Assembly (NCBI GenBank): GCA_025201705.1
Contig: MU616581.1
Coordinates: 1-64,000 of the forward strand
DNA length: 64,000 nucleotides
Source of the DNA: Dissophora ornata
Taxonomy: Eukaryota; Mortierellomycota; Mortierellomycetes; Mortierellales; Mortierellaceae
Reading direction: 5' to 3'
Position 1 is the stretch's first letter. Each line of letters opens with the position of its first letter. Below, piece after piece: positions 54,611 to 64,000 of this stretch. Made by a program: the position numbers and the translations under genes. The notes beneath the pieces are model-generated. The model did not search any database. It was given only the letters and a program-made list of their open reading frames with translations, and had not been told where the DNA came from.

Positions 54611-56344
54611 CTACTGTGTTGGGGTATATACGTTGTGACCTTGAGGGTGAACATAGACGCTGCTTGGGGTGGTAGGTTGCCCAGAATTGTATGACGCTTG
54701 CGGGCTTGGGGCATCATACGTGCTCGCGTAGACACTGCCTGGATTACCTGGAGAGCCGCCTGCCTGCCCAGGCGCTTGCTGATAAAGGCTTTGATTCACA
54801 GATGGTACGAATATCTGAGGGCCGTATGGCTGCGGTTGGATATAGTATTGCGTTTCTGGCCGCGCTTGGTGATGTTGTGGCGACTGGGCCTGGGGTTGAA
54901 GCTGAGGCTGGGGTTGAGGCTGGGGCTGGAGCTGAAGTTGAGGTTGGGGTTGAAGCTGATATTGCTGTTGCAGCTGCGGCTGGAGTTGAGGCTGAGGCTG
55001 GGGCTGAGGCTGGGGTTGGGGTTGAAGCTGATATTGCTGCTGCAGCTGGGGCTGGGGTTGAAGCTGGGGCTGGGGCAGAGGTTGATATTGCTGTTGCGGC
55101 TGTGACATTGGATAGCCATACGATTGACGACTAGGGTCCGTAGATGCGACAAACTCTGTCGGTTTTGCGACTACCACCGTCGAAGTAGGGTTCGCCACTG
55201 TAACGGCTTTGCGCTTTTTGGATCTCTGTTTGTAGAAAACCAGACCCCCAAGGGCAATGAGGACCACTCCACCTACACTGCAGCCAATGATAAGACCCAG
55301 GTTGGATTTGGGTTTGGTCGCGATGTAATTGGTTGTCCATGACCCAGTCTTGATGTTGTACACGACCGTGTCATTGATGATGGCATTTGCAGTGGTGTAT
55401 CCTCCCCAGGAAACGAAATAGTCATTGGTGACCGCACAAGTGTGTGCCGTCCGCCCTCCCGATAAGCCAGCATCAGAACCTTTCGTCCATGTTAAAGATG
55501 CCACGTCAAGAATGTACAGATCGGACAGAGCAAGGTTATCTGAGTTCAGCGTAGCTCGCTCTCCTTGTCCCCCGAAGAGAACCATTTTGGCACCAGAGTA
55601 GGCTGGAACGAGGCAAGCGGAGTAGCGTGCTGGGGGTATATCACCTTTTGTCACCAGAGTGCTCCAGCCAGTGTTAGGGTCATATATATACATGTTGTTG
55701 CTGGTCCTATTGGTATCGGTGTCGTAGCCTCCAAAGAAAAGCACTCCTTTTCTGACAGGGGACCAAACGACAGAGTGGAGCCTTGTCGACAACAGATTCG
55801 ATGCCATCCCTGTATAATGAAACTCGCTTTCTTGAGCAAAGTAGATTAGCTCAGAACGGGTGTTCGAGGTGGCATCGAAGTATCCATTGGGAATGTATAT
55901 TCGGCCAGAATCTGGGTTTGTGGCTGCAGAAAGGCCCAGGACGGCACTTAGGATGTTCCCGGAATTGAGGGTGCTCCAGTTTGAGTGTTCAAAGTTGTAG
56001 AGGTATGCAGTCTTGTTGTTGATCATGAACCAGTTCTTGTTATCGGCGGTAAGCGAGTTTGCTATGGCCGCACCCGCTTTTCCATCCGACAGGGACTTGA
56101 AGGCCGGACTGGAGGTGCTCCATGACTTGGATAGGTCGAGCGAGAACATCTGCCCAACCAAAATGTTGAGGGAATCGTCGGTATAGCCGCCCAGGACATA
56201 CATCGCCTGGCCTTCTATGTATACACTTGACGAAAAGTAGGTGCGAAATGGGGTGTATTGAGCATTGATGGGGATAAGCGTGCAAAGGTGCACAAGTAGG
56301 AGTAGAAGGTAGCTTCGCACTAGAGTTTGAAATTTGTGCATCAT
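54611..56344 (-). CDS. Kelch-repeat type I membrane protein (family member 6) with Pro/Gln-repeat tail
   Basis: Single exon, 577 residues from the Met at 56344 (MMHKFQTLVRSYLLLLLVHL), a clean signal peptide. The 98-residue upstream extension of the frame is A/C-rich and unlikely to be translated. Kelch phrases are AMYVLGGYTDD, GVLFFGGYDTD, GDIPPARYSACLVPAYSGAK, MVLFGGQGE, LSDLYILDVASLTWTKGSD and FVSWGGY. The membrane helix is near 347-371 (LGLIIGCSVGGVVLIALGGL), followed by KQRSKKRK. The tail has about 75 residues of Q/P/L repeats (QPQ, QLQPQ, QQQYQ units), then a Tyr/Pro/Gly-rich end. The repeat zone is a minisatellite at 54880-55110. Such tails can bind SH3/WW or coiled partners. No partner is known. 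Confidence 0.84.
   Translation of the reverse strand: MMHKFQTLVRSYLLLLLVHLCTLIPINAQYTPFRTYFSSSVYIEGQAMYVLGGYTDDSLNILVGQMFSLDLSKSWSTSSPAFKSLSDGKAGAAIANSLTADNKNWFMINNKTAYLYNFEHSNWSTLNSGNILSAVLGLSAATNPDSGRIYIPNGYFDATSNTRSELIYFAQESEFHYTGMASNLLSTRLHSVVWSPVRKGVLFFGGYDTDTNRTSNNMYIYDPNTGWSTLVTKGDIPPARYSACLVPAYSGAKMVLFGGQGERATLNSDNLALSDLYILDVASLTWTKGSDAGLSGGRTAHTCAVTNDYFVSWGGYTTANAIINDTVVYNIKTGSWTTNYIATKPKSNLGLIIGCSVGGVVLIALGGLVFYKQRSKKRKAVTVANPTSTVVVAKPTEFVASTDPSRQSYGYPMSQPQQQYQPLPQPQLQPQPQLQQQYQLQPQPQPQPQPQPQLQPQLQQQYQLQPQPQLQLQPQPQPQPQLQPQAQSPQHHQARPETQYYIQPQPYGPQIFVPSVNQSLYQQAPGQAGGSPGNPGSVYASTYDAPSPQASYNSGQPTTPSSVYVHPQGHNVYTPTQ
54880..55110 (-). repeat. Pro/Gln-coding minisatellite in kelch 6
   Basis: Irregular 6-12 bp units (GGCTGGGGTTGA, GGCTGAAGTTGA and similar on plus) encode Q/P/L runs in the tail. 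It is likely length-variable between strains, as is typical of coding minisatellites in surface proteins. Confidence 0.8.
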
Positions 56345-57766
56345 GAAATGATACAGCAAAAACAGGCTTGCGGGGGTGGGGGGTGGATGTGGGTGCAGAA
56401 AAAAGAAAGAAAAGGAAAAGCGCCCAAACAACTGGGCATGCAAAGCGATTGGAATACCGAGTATTTTATTTCTCCTATTGCTCCTCGGAAGGGCTCTCAA
56501 TCTCAGAAACCGAGGGTGGCCGAGAACCGTAGGGGTCTTCGCCTTCTTGAGAGCAAAAAAAAAAATCTTAAATGCACCGCCATGTGCGCCATGTTTGTGC
56601 ATTGAGTTTTGTGCGCTATGTTTTATTTTCATGTCCATTCAGATGTGGGCGGAAAAAGGCTGTCCAAAGTTGTGGCGTTGATGGTTGTGACCAAACGTCT
56701 CTTGATGACTCTCGGCAGCTCCGCGACAGCGTCTCTCTGACCATCGAAAACGTCTTAATCTCGTGGATTAACATAGTCTGACTCACTTAGCTCCCTTGTG
56801 AACGTCTGAAAGTTCGGATGAGTGGATGCGGTATTATCAACTGCAGGAAAATCAACTGCAAACTCGAGTTCAAAGAGGACCGCCTGAATTTATCGGAGGC
56901 GCTAGTGGTTTTCCCTGCCCAACCTACAAAAGGAATTTCATACAAGGTCAGCCGCGCGGAAGTACCTGTCCCTCTGCGCCTGTGTCTGCGGCGACCAGTT
57001 TCAATCTGAGGAGATCTTTCTCACTGCTTCTCGGCGTGCAACGGTCTTGCAATCGCGCGTGTTTGTTGGGTTGTCAGATGCTTGCACTCTGTTGAGCAGG
57101 GACAGAACATTTAATTCTAAGCTGCAATTCGCACCTAGGAGAGTACTTGCAGGTTATATTCTGCTGAACGGACGGGAATTGATTGTCAACCTGGTACAGT
57201 AGAAATCCATACGCCCTTTATTACTGTTGATAATGAAAAGTCGCCATGTAACGCTCTAGTCGCCTTGCCCCGACACCAAGGTGCCTGAGAAATATCAGGA
57301 TCAAGAATCACTGGATACAGGACTAATGAGCCAACAAGCAGGCCAGTTCCATCTCAGAACAGTACATCATCTCGCAGGCGCGCAAAGTCCACATCAAGTT
57401 CCACAACCTCTGTTTATTTCTTATGATGGGCTTCGAGATACTTGACCACACATAGGATGTATCTCGTCTTATTGTTGGCCGATTTCTATTCTTGAGGGTC
57501 TGGCGCGGAAAATAAGACATTCAGGATAAATTAACTCAAAATTACTACACGATGCGCTCAGAAAAGTGTGACGTTTCCAGCGATGTCACTGATGTCATCG
57601 GCGATCGAGAAGGTAGGCTACTTTTGTAAAGGTATATCATATCATCTGTCTGTGTGAAAGTGGCGGAACCCCAAGGCAAGACGCCGTTTATAGCGAAGGG
57701 ATTTTCGTCCGGACGCCATCAGATGGCCAGGCCGCGCGCGATACATACATCTAATGCTGTTGGAAA
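56345..57766. other. Intergenic between kelch 6 and the LRR pair
   Basis: No gene is supported. Several small ORFs (56818-57095 and others) are featureless. Confidence 0.45.
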
Positions 57767-59770
57767 CTACGCGCACCCATTTACGTACCCTACAATATAA
57801 GAAGCTGTCGTCGAAACGACACCGGTATCCTCAACTTTAAACTCTTGCAGATGGTGGTTCATTGACCTGAGCAAAGCCAAGATCTCGCAACAACCTTCGT
57901 CGCCAATCCTTCGATTGCCCGAGATATCGAGCCGCTTGAGATTAGAACCTTTACTGATTGCCATCATCACGAACGTCTTTGCGGTCTCGGCATCGATATC
58001 ATTATAAGAGATTTTTAGTTGCGAAAGTCGCTCGAACCGCTTTCGGACTCTCTCGTCCCTATTCGAGATTAGGATTGCCAGCGCAGGAATCGTGAAACAT
58101 GCATGTGATATGCACAGTCTCGACAGGCCTGTGTTGCTCCAAAGGATTTTTTGGAGGTTGTTTGCGGCTACGGCCGTGTCGATTAGAACATCATCCAGCA
58201 CTAGTTGTGTTAGAAGTCGACAGCTATTTGAGATATCTCCACTTTGGAGAAAGAGTGGTACTCCACGAATGACGAGCCTCTGAAGGGTGGAGCACTTGAG
58301 AACATCCTTTAGGCCGGCATACATCGTGCCGTCCGTGGAATTGCCCTTGAATTCGAAAAACGTGAGGCGCATCTTGGATAGGGTCTCACCGAGACCATTG
58401 AATTGATCGCAGATGGCGTTGAATTGAGCTCCGGCGGTTCGCTTTGGGGCCTCAAAGTATGCGGGATCGATTTGGATAATAACCTTTTTCGTGTCTCGGC
58501 TGCTGGACAGGGTCTTTGTGAATATGATCAAGGACGCGGAGCAGGTCAGAGTCACGTTAAATTCGGCGCTTTTTGTCGTGAGAAGGGAGTAGTCATCCAA
58601 GAAAGTAAGTTACTTGGGTATGATAGGCTTGCTCGCCAATATTTTGTCATAGCACTCATAACAGACCCAAAGAGTTCGTCCAGTTTTTTGAGAAATAATT
58701 CCCTTCAGGTTTCCCGTCAACCCACATGTCGAGTCCGACACGGTGGCAGCGCGAAGAAGAGTTGTCATGGCTGCTCGCTGATGATTATCAACGACTACGT
58801 GCCTTGAGTAAAAGTTGCGGGGTCCAATGCCTGCCCCGTTCAGGTGGATTCTATTGTGCGCCGTCGTGCGTAGTGACGACATATATTGGTCAATAAGATC
58901 TCCAGGAATCCGAGGGTAGCCATGTGTTTGCATCGCAATAGATGCGCCCTGCAGCAGATAGGTCTGAATGGTGTCCAACAAACTGATAATGTGTCTGTTG
59001 TTGTGGACGAAATCTCGTGGATTCTTGACAGTGTAACCATCGTGTTCAGTCATGTGGATCGCATCCTCGGCTCCAGTCGTGTACGAAGGAGCTTGACATG
59101 GCACCAAAATCCTGAAAGGTTTGCTCGTTCCTTCGACAAAGGGATCATCCAGTAGCGGAGCAACCAGAAACAATCTCGGCATTCCATCGACCGAATCGGT
59201 GAACTCCCTCGGCGGTTGTACCGTGGAAACAACAGAGTGTGGGTTACTACCGGTCAACGGAAACCCAATGGGGCTATGAGAACGTTGCCTGCAAGATTCG
59301 CTATCCGCGCGCTCTCCTTGAAGGTTGTCCGCGCTCCTGCTCCTGTGAATTGAGGGACAGCCCTTTTGCAACTTGTCATGTAGACTCAAAGTCATTGCAT
59401 ACTCTAGTTGTGCCGACTCCAAGGCCAATAGTTCGTCCTGGTCGTATGCGACAGACGAAGTGTGATTAGCCATCTCGAGGAAGGCCGTGGAACGTGGAGG
59501 CAAAGAAGCAGGTCGAAGGGGAGGTACAACCGGATGGAAGGGTGCTGGAGGAGGTTGGGGATCCACTGGCGGGTATGGTACTGGCGGCGGGTACCTTTGA
59601 TTTGCCATAGAGCTGTCATAGTGGGGCTGGTGATGATAAAAGTTGTTCGGGACTTGTGGGACATGCGGTGGATATTGATGAGGGGTAACCATAAGTTGTG
59701 GCGGTGGTTGGTGCCAGAGGATGGTTGTGTTGACATTTCCCTGTGGATGGGTTGTTATGAAGTATGACAT
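57767..59770 (-). pseudogene. RNI/LRR-family protein, paralogue A, interrupted by one in-frame stop
   Basis: The frame runs from 59770, with MSYFITTHPQG, a His/Pro-rich N-terminus and an acidic helix. A central block follows with PRLFLVAPLLDDPFVEG, FRILVPCQAPSYTTGAED and TLWVCYECYDKIL. TAA at 58610-58612 then stops it after 386 residues. The same frame continues without indel to 57767 and encodes RNI-type LRRs (LKISYNDIDAETAKTF, LDISGNRRIGDEGCCEILAL). Ungapped comparison with paralogue B places a Tyr where the TAA stands. The locus therefore probably encodes a truncated protein without LRRs, or is a fresh pseudogene. A TATA box (59820-59828) and CCAAT sequence lie just upstream of 59770, so the promoter looks intact. 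Confidence 0.7.
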
Positions 59771-59819
59771 TCTTTGCGTGTGATAGAAGAAGAGAAAGAA
59801 AACTAAGAAAACTTCAGCT

Positions 59820-59831
59820 TATATATATTGG
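59820..59831 (-). promoter_or_regulatory. TATA box and adjacent CCAAT of paralogue A
   Basis: On the minus strand CCAATATATATAA is seen about 50-60 nt before the ATG at 59770. The TATA-like run is unusually close to the CCAAT pentamer. Confidence 0.45.
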
Positions 59832-60472
59832 CTCGTTGTTTTCTGCTTGGACCATGCACAAACAGCGTCGGTGGTATCCCTCACCATCTCAAACGCAGCA
59901 ATTGGCACATAATTTTAGACGCAGTTCAAGACCAAGCACCGCACAGTTGCCGAAGAAGTTACCAATCGACTCTATGCATTCATGCCATTATTTTCTTCCT
60001 TCCCATTCAAAGTCTAGGCATCCAATAGATTCTTCCACAGACGGAGTTTTTCTCCCGTCCCCCTGCACGGTACATGCACAATGGCACATTGCCCTCCTCG
60101 ACACAAGGGCCGAGATGCGCCTATTTGGACAAATAAAAAAATTACCTGGGAACAAGACTTTCGAAAGCCAGAATCATCATGCAGTTCATATTACAAGTGA
60201 GGCCGCCCTCGGTTCTAAAAAAAAAGCATTTTAAGGGTGTGTCCAGACTCTTGTGCCATGTCCCTTGCTCGAAAGCACCCCAGAACCTAGATAGAACGTT
60301 CCTGTTCCCCTGCAGAGTATGCCAGAGGTCGTTTTCATCTTGGAAAACACCAATGTGCTGTTTTCCTTCAAAAGACGGGTTACATGAACCTCTCTCTGAA
60401 CGCAGCCCGTACAAAGAGAAAACTGCTCCAAAAAAAGAACTGACGAGGGAATGATTATTAAAAGATGTCGTT
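59832..60472. other. Intergenic between tandem paralogues
   Basis: This is the 3' region of paralogue B plus the upstream part of paralogue A's promoter. No gene is seen. Confidence 0.45.
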
Positions 60473-63400
60473 CTAAGCGCTACCAGGTTTAGCTAAATAG
60501 CGCTGAATCTCTAACCGCGTCTTCTCTAAAATCCCCGTCCGATCCGTCTTGAACTCGACCAATCTCCGATTCTTCTCCTTCAACAGCGTCAGGATCGCCC
60601 GTCCCCCTGACTCCCCAATCCTCGAGTTGCCCGAAAGGTCAATGTGCGTCAAATTGACACTTTGGAACGCCATGGCGGAGAATTTGGTCGCTGCGATCAC
60701 ATCCAACTGATTGTCCGCCAGATTCAACTGAGTTAGTTTCTTGAATGACCTCTGCATATCTTTGGCCTTGTCCGATAACAACAGTTCCAGCGCCTCGGCG
60801 TTGAAGCTAGCATTGGTCACCCTCAAGATCGTCAAGGATGCGTTCGCCACAATTAGAGCTCGGAGATTGTTGGCGGCGTCCTCACTGTCGACCAGAGTGC
60901 CGTCCAAAGTCAACTTCGTCAGCGATCTACATGCAATATCTCTGTGAAGCTCGGACCCCTGGAGGAACAGGGGCATCCCCGCAATAGCCAGCTGCTCTAG
61001 GCTCGGACACTTAAGTATGGTGGACTGCAGGTCCTTGAAGAGTAGACCCCTTAGCGAGTTGGCAAGGATTTCTAAATGTGTGGGCCTAAGTTTCACTAGG
61101 GAACTTCCGAGCTCAAAGAACAGGGATTGGTAGGATCGCAAGGTCCCGACTGCGCTTCGCTCGGGCGCCTCAAAGTAATCACTCACAATACGGATCGACA
61201 CCTTTTGGGCACTACTGCTGCGAAGAGCGTCCGTGAAGATGATAAGCGAGGTCGAGCTTCGGAGTGTAACCTCCAGATTTTTCCCTCTATTGATCAAGGT
61301 TTCATAATCCCTCAATGACACTTGGTACTCGTCCTTGACTGGATCTCCTCTCAACATCCGGTCATGACATTCGTGGCAGACCCAAATTGTCCGCCCGTTC
61401 CCCAGCACGATACCCCGCAGCTCTCCCGTCATGCTCTTTGTCCGATCAGAAGCCGCCGCTGCCTGAAGGAGAATCTTTAAGGCTTCTCGCTGATGGTTTT
61501 CGGTAGCGAGATGTATCTCAAAGAGGCTGCCGGTATCGAGGCCTGTATGATTCAAATAGGTCCTGTTATCTGCATTGGCCTTCATGGTGCCCGCAATGGA
61601 TGTTGCCGCATCGGTGGCGAGTGCCAATCCAGGAACGCCTTGAGCTTTTCCTGCCATCGAAGCCGCGCATAGAAAGTATGCAGTAAGGGTCCCTATCAAC
61701 TTGACCGCCTCCTTGTTGTTGTGCAAGAACACACTTGGGTTCATGATCACGTAACCGCCATGGGACGTTATATGGACTGATTCTTCGTTCCCATCGGCAG
61801 CAGAGGGTGCCTGACAAGGCAGAAGAATTCTTGTGGGTGTGTAAGGACCCTTGACGACAGGTTCATCCATGGTGGGTGCAATTAAGAGCAGTCTCGGGGT
61901 GTCGTCTCTTGAGTCCGCAAAGGTCCGGAACGAGGGAGAGTTTTTCTACAACAGCAAAGTACATTGTGTCAGTGAAGAACGATCTGAAAAAATTATTAAT
62001 CTTCGTTGCGAAATAGAGCATTTTTACCATTGCAGGGCGCGCTCCGCTCTCAATAATTTGGGCGCGCTCCAACTGCTTCCTCAACTTCTCGTCCTCCAGT
62101 TCCTCCCTCCTTCGACGCTCTGCATGTGCCATTCGGTGTCGGGCGACTGCGGAAGCAGTGGAAGAAGTCGTCGCCGATGCTGGCGCTGGTGAGGCAGGGG
62201 GAGGACTCAACGATGTCGTTGAGCTAGTAGAACTATAAGACTGCATGAGTTGCGGTCAATAGGGTTGAGCAACGGTCAGTATTTGCGCGACGGCTGGTTG
62301 ATAAGGTTTGGGAACGTTTGATTGATTGGGCAGTGCAGCTACCTGGGTGACCACTGAAGGTTTATATGTCTGCTGAGAGGCTGTTGGTACTGCACTTGAT
62401 GTCGAGTGGTTATGGACAGGGACTGAGTTAAGTCGAGTGCTCGAGGAGGAAGGGAGCGCTGAAGAGTATCTAGAATCGGTTCGTGTATCCAATTGCACCG
62501 TTCGAAATGACGTGGAGACTACATGGGGAGCACTTGAGCTCACAAAAGAGGAGGTGGATGATGAGGTTAAGTTATCGTCAAACGTCTGCGGGTTTCTAGC
62601 TGCTGTGGAGACGATCTGGGGATTGCGAGATTTACTCGCGCTGCTCAGGTGCAGCTGGGTTTGATCGTCCTTTTGAATAATGCTGGAGCTGTTGTGTTTG
62701 TTCAGGTGCTGGTGCTGCTGGGTTTGATTGTCCTTTCCAATAGCACTGACACTGTTCTGTTTTTGAAAATAAGTCGCTGTTGAGGGCCCGGGCATAGGGA
62801 TCCTGGCAGCGTAAACTGTCTCAACAGACATGGGAAGGATGGGCTTCTTTTTCTCATCAGGGTTGTATGGAGAGGTCAGGACCGATGTACCAGGGGAGGC
62901 CTGGGTCGGAAGCTTTTCATGATAATAGGTATGTGTGGGTGGGTTCGTAGGCTGTGGCTCTGGTGGGGTGTACGCAGGTGGGGCGTGCTCCATGTATGGT
63001 GTTGAGGGAACTGATTGATAATGATTGCGAGGTGTAGATGGCGCTGTTGTGGGATAGGCATGATGGAAATGAGGAGTTGACGCTGCAGCCTGATAGTGTT
63101 GCTGTGCAGGTGGACGAGCCTGGTATGCCTGGTTCACTGGTTGTTGAGCATTAACATGAGGCGAGGGTTGTTGCACAACTTGAAACTGGGGCAAGGGCTG
63201 TTGAACCGGGCGCATATGCTGCTGCTGATAGTGTACAGGTTGCGCAAGCAGCATAGGACCTACATGGTGCTGAACGTTCTGCTGCATAGGTTGCATAACT
63301 ACACCTGGGTGCTGTGGGACTTGTTGAACCTGGAAAACTTGCTGTCCAGGAACTATCGCTTGCTGACCCTGCTGTACATATTGCACTTGCTGCCCCGGTT

Positions 63401-63527
63401 GCACTGGTATTGGCCGCCCCGGTTGCACTGGTATTGGCCGCCCCGGTTGTCCACCGACCTGCTGGACATAGACGTAGGTTGTAGTCACGGTTTTATTGGC
63501 GGTGTAGGGTTGAAACCAATGGCTCAT
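60473..63527 (-). CDS. RNI/LRR-family protein, paralogue B (intact)
   Basis: Exons on the minus strand 63527-62343, 62240-62028 and 61945-60473 give 956 residues. The 102-nt first intron (CAG/GTAGCT...TACTGAC...GCAG) removes an in-frame TGA at 62256-62258, and its length is a multiple of three. Without it the locus would read as two ORFs. The N-terminus is Gln/Pro-rich low complexity (repeats of GRPIPVQPG). An Arg/Glu coiled coil follows (AHAERRRREELEDEKLRKQL). A central block PRLLLIAPTMDEPVVKG, RILLPCQAPS and IWVCHECHDRML (C-x2-C) leads to RNI-like LRRs (LTQLNLADNQLDVIAATKF, LTHIDLSGNSRIGESGGRAI). It resembles large Mucoromycota families of unknown role with LRR or other repeat C-termini. 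A sensor-like role is speculation. Confidence 0.72.
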
Positions 63528-64000
63528 TGAAGGAAAGGAAGAAGGAAATACAGGGGGGGGTTTGTTTGTGAGATGAAGCTGGGAGGCAAAGGAAAGGAAC
63601 GGTTGCAGATACGAGGCACAGAATGATTTTATGGGGATGGAGAAAAGAGGAAAGAGGAAAGAGAGGGCTGTGAAGAAAAAAAGATTTTGTGAGGCGATGC
63701 TGCTGATGACGAATGATCTGAATGGTCCTTCGACTCAAAGTTCGGCGTGCGCATACAACTCATGTACCACAAAAATGTTTAATTTCACCGACCACATCCC
63801 GCCTTTTGTAATCCCATCACTCGGCACACTTTCAGGGGCTACACAAGCAGATTCGCACTGCGACACGCTTAAGACAGGGCCAGGACGAAGGAAAGAGAAG
63901 AGATGGAAATGCTCTTCCGATCGCGCTGAGCCCAAGAAAGCAAACAAGAGCCTGGGAGATGCTACAGACGTGCAAGCGGAATAGTGACATTGATGGGAAG
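63528..64000. other. Window edge, upstream region of paralogue B
   Basis: Purine-rich on plus (63610-63690), that is, a pyrimidine-rich leader for the minus-strand gene. No other gene is supported up to the window end. Confidence 0.4.

Noticed and set aside
54691..55134. Plus-strand ORF rich in Glu/Ala/Gly over the kelch 6 tail
   Set aside because: Produced by the minisatellite on the opposite strand. It is low complexity without a start context or neighbours.
58609..58610. Intron to remove the TAA in paralogue A
   Set aside because: The only nearby donor (GTAACTTAC) would need a purine-rich AAAAAG acceptor about 45 nt on. It would delete residues that align well with paralogue B.
1..64000. 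CRISPR arrays, prokaryotic operons or plasmid features
   Set aside because: No regularly spaced repeats, and the genes are spliced and eukaryotic.

Overview
The window reads as nuclear DNA of an early-diverging filamentous fungus, most likely Mortierellomycota (Mortierella/Linnemannia type). This placement is an inference. It rests on short GT-AG introns of about 45-110 nt in most genes, eukaryotic ribosomal-protein and complex I genes, roughly balanced base composition, a Fanzor-type protein, an expanded family of membrane-anchored kelch proteins, and an RNI-like LRR family. Exon-intron structures were built by hand from reading frames and splice signals. Where I give exon lists, the phases were checked and agree.

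Layout. 0-2 kb: a kelch membrane protein (minus). 2.3-11 kb: a mobile-element island with a damaged piggyBac-type transposase and, 2 kb further on, a ~4.6 kb five-exon locus. That locus joins a FEN1/XPG-like nuclease in frame to a Fanzor (eukaryotic TnpB) protein and carries two in-frame TAG codons and one frameshift. 11.6-14.3 kb: a secreted kelch protein and a small secreted protein, convergent. 15.3-21.7 kb: an ENA-type cation P-ATPase and a PHO84-like phosphate symporter. 23-24.2 kb: ribosomal protein eL13. 24.3-26.8 kb: remnant of a hAT transposon. 27.2-29.1 kb: a DHA2 drug transporter. 29.2-33.4 kb: a mitochondrial Tim44-like protein, ribosomal protein uS9 (with a GC-AG intron) and the complex I subunit NDUFS5. 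34.8-42.4 kb: a large LRR protein, a DTWD1-type tRNA modification enzyme, and a HAD phosphatase with a C-terminal 2H-phosphoesterase-like region (putative RNA repair). 42.7-56.3 kb: four more kelch membrane proteins with an MCT-type MFS transporter among them. 57.8-63.5 kb: two tandem paralogues of an unnamed LRR family, one carrying an in-frame stop.

How the genes relate. Housekeeping genes (ribosome, complex I, mitochondrial Tim44-like protein, tRNA modification, ion and phosphate transport) lie in the middle. They are interleaved with lineage-expanded surface proteins and transposon remains. The most unusual object is the nuclease-Fanzor locus at 6352-10925. It combines a flap-endonuclease fold with an RNA-guided-nuclease-type RuvC/zinc-ribbon protein in one reading frame across a well-formed intron.
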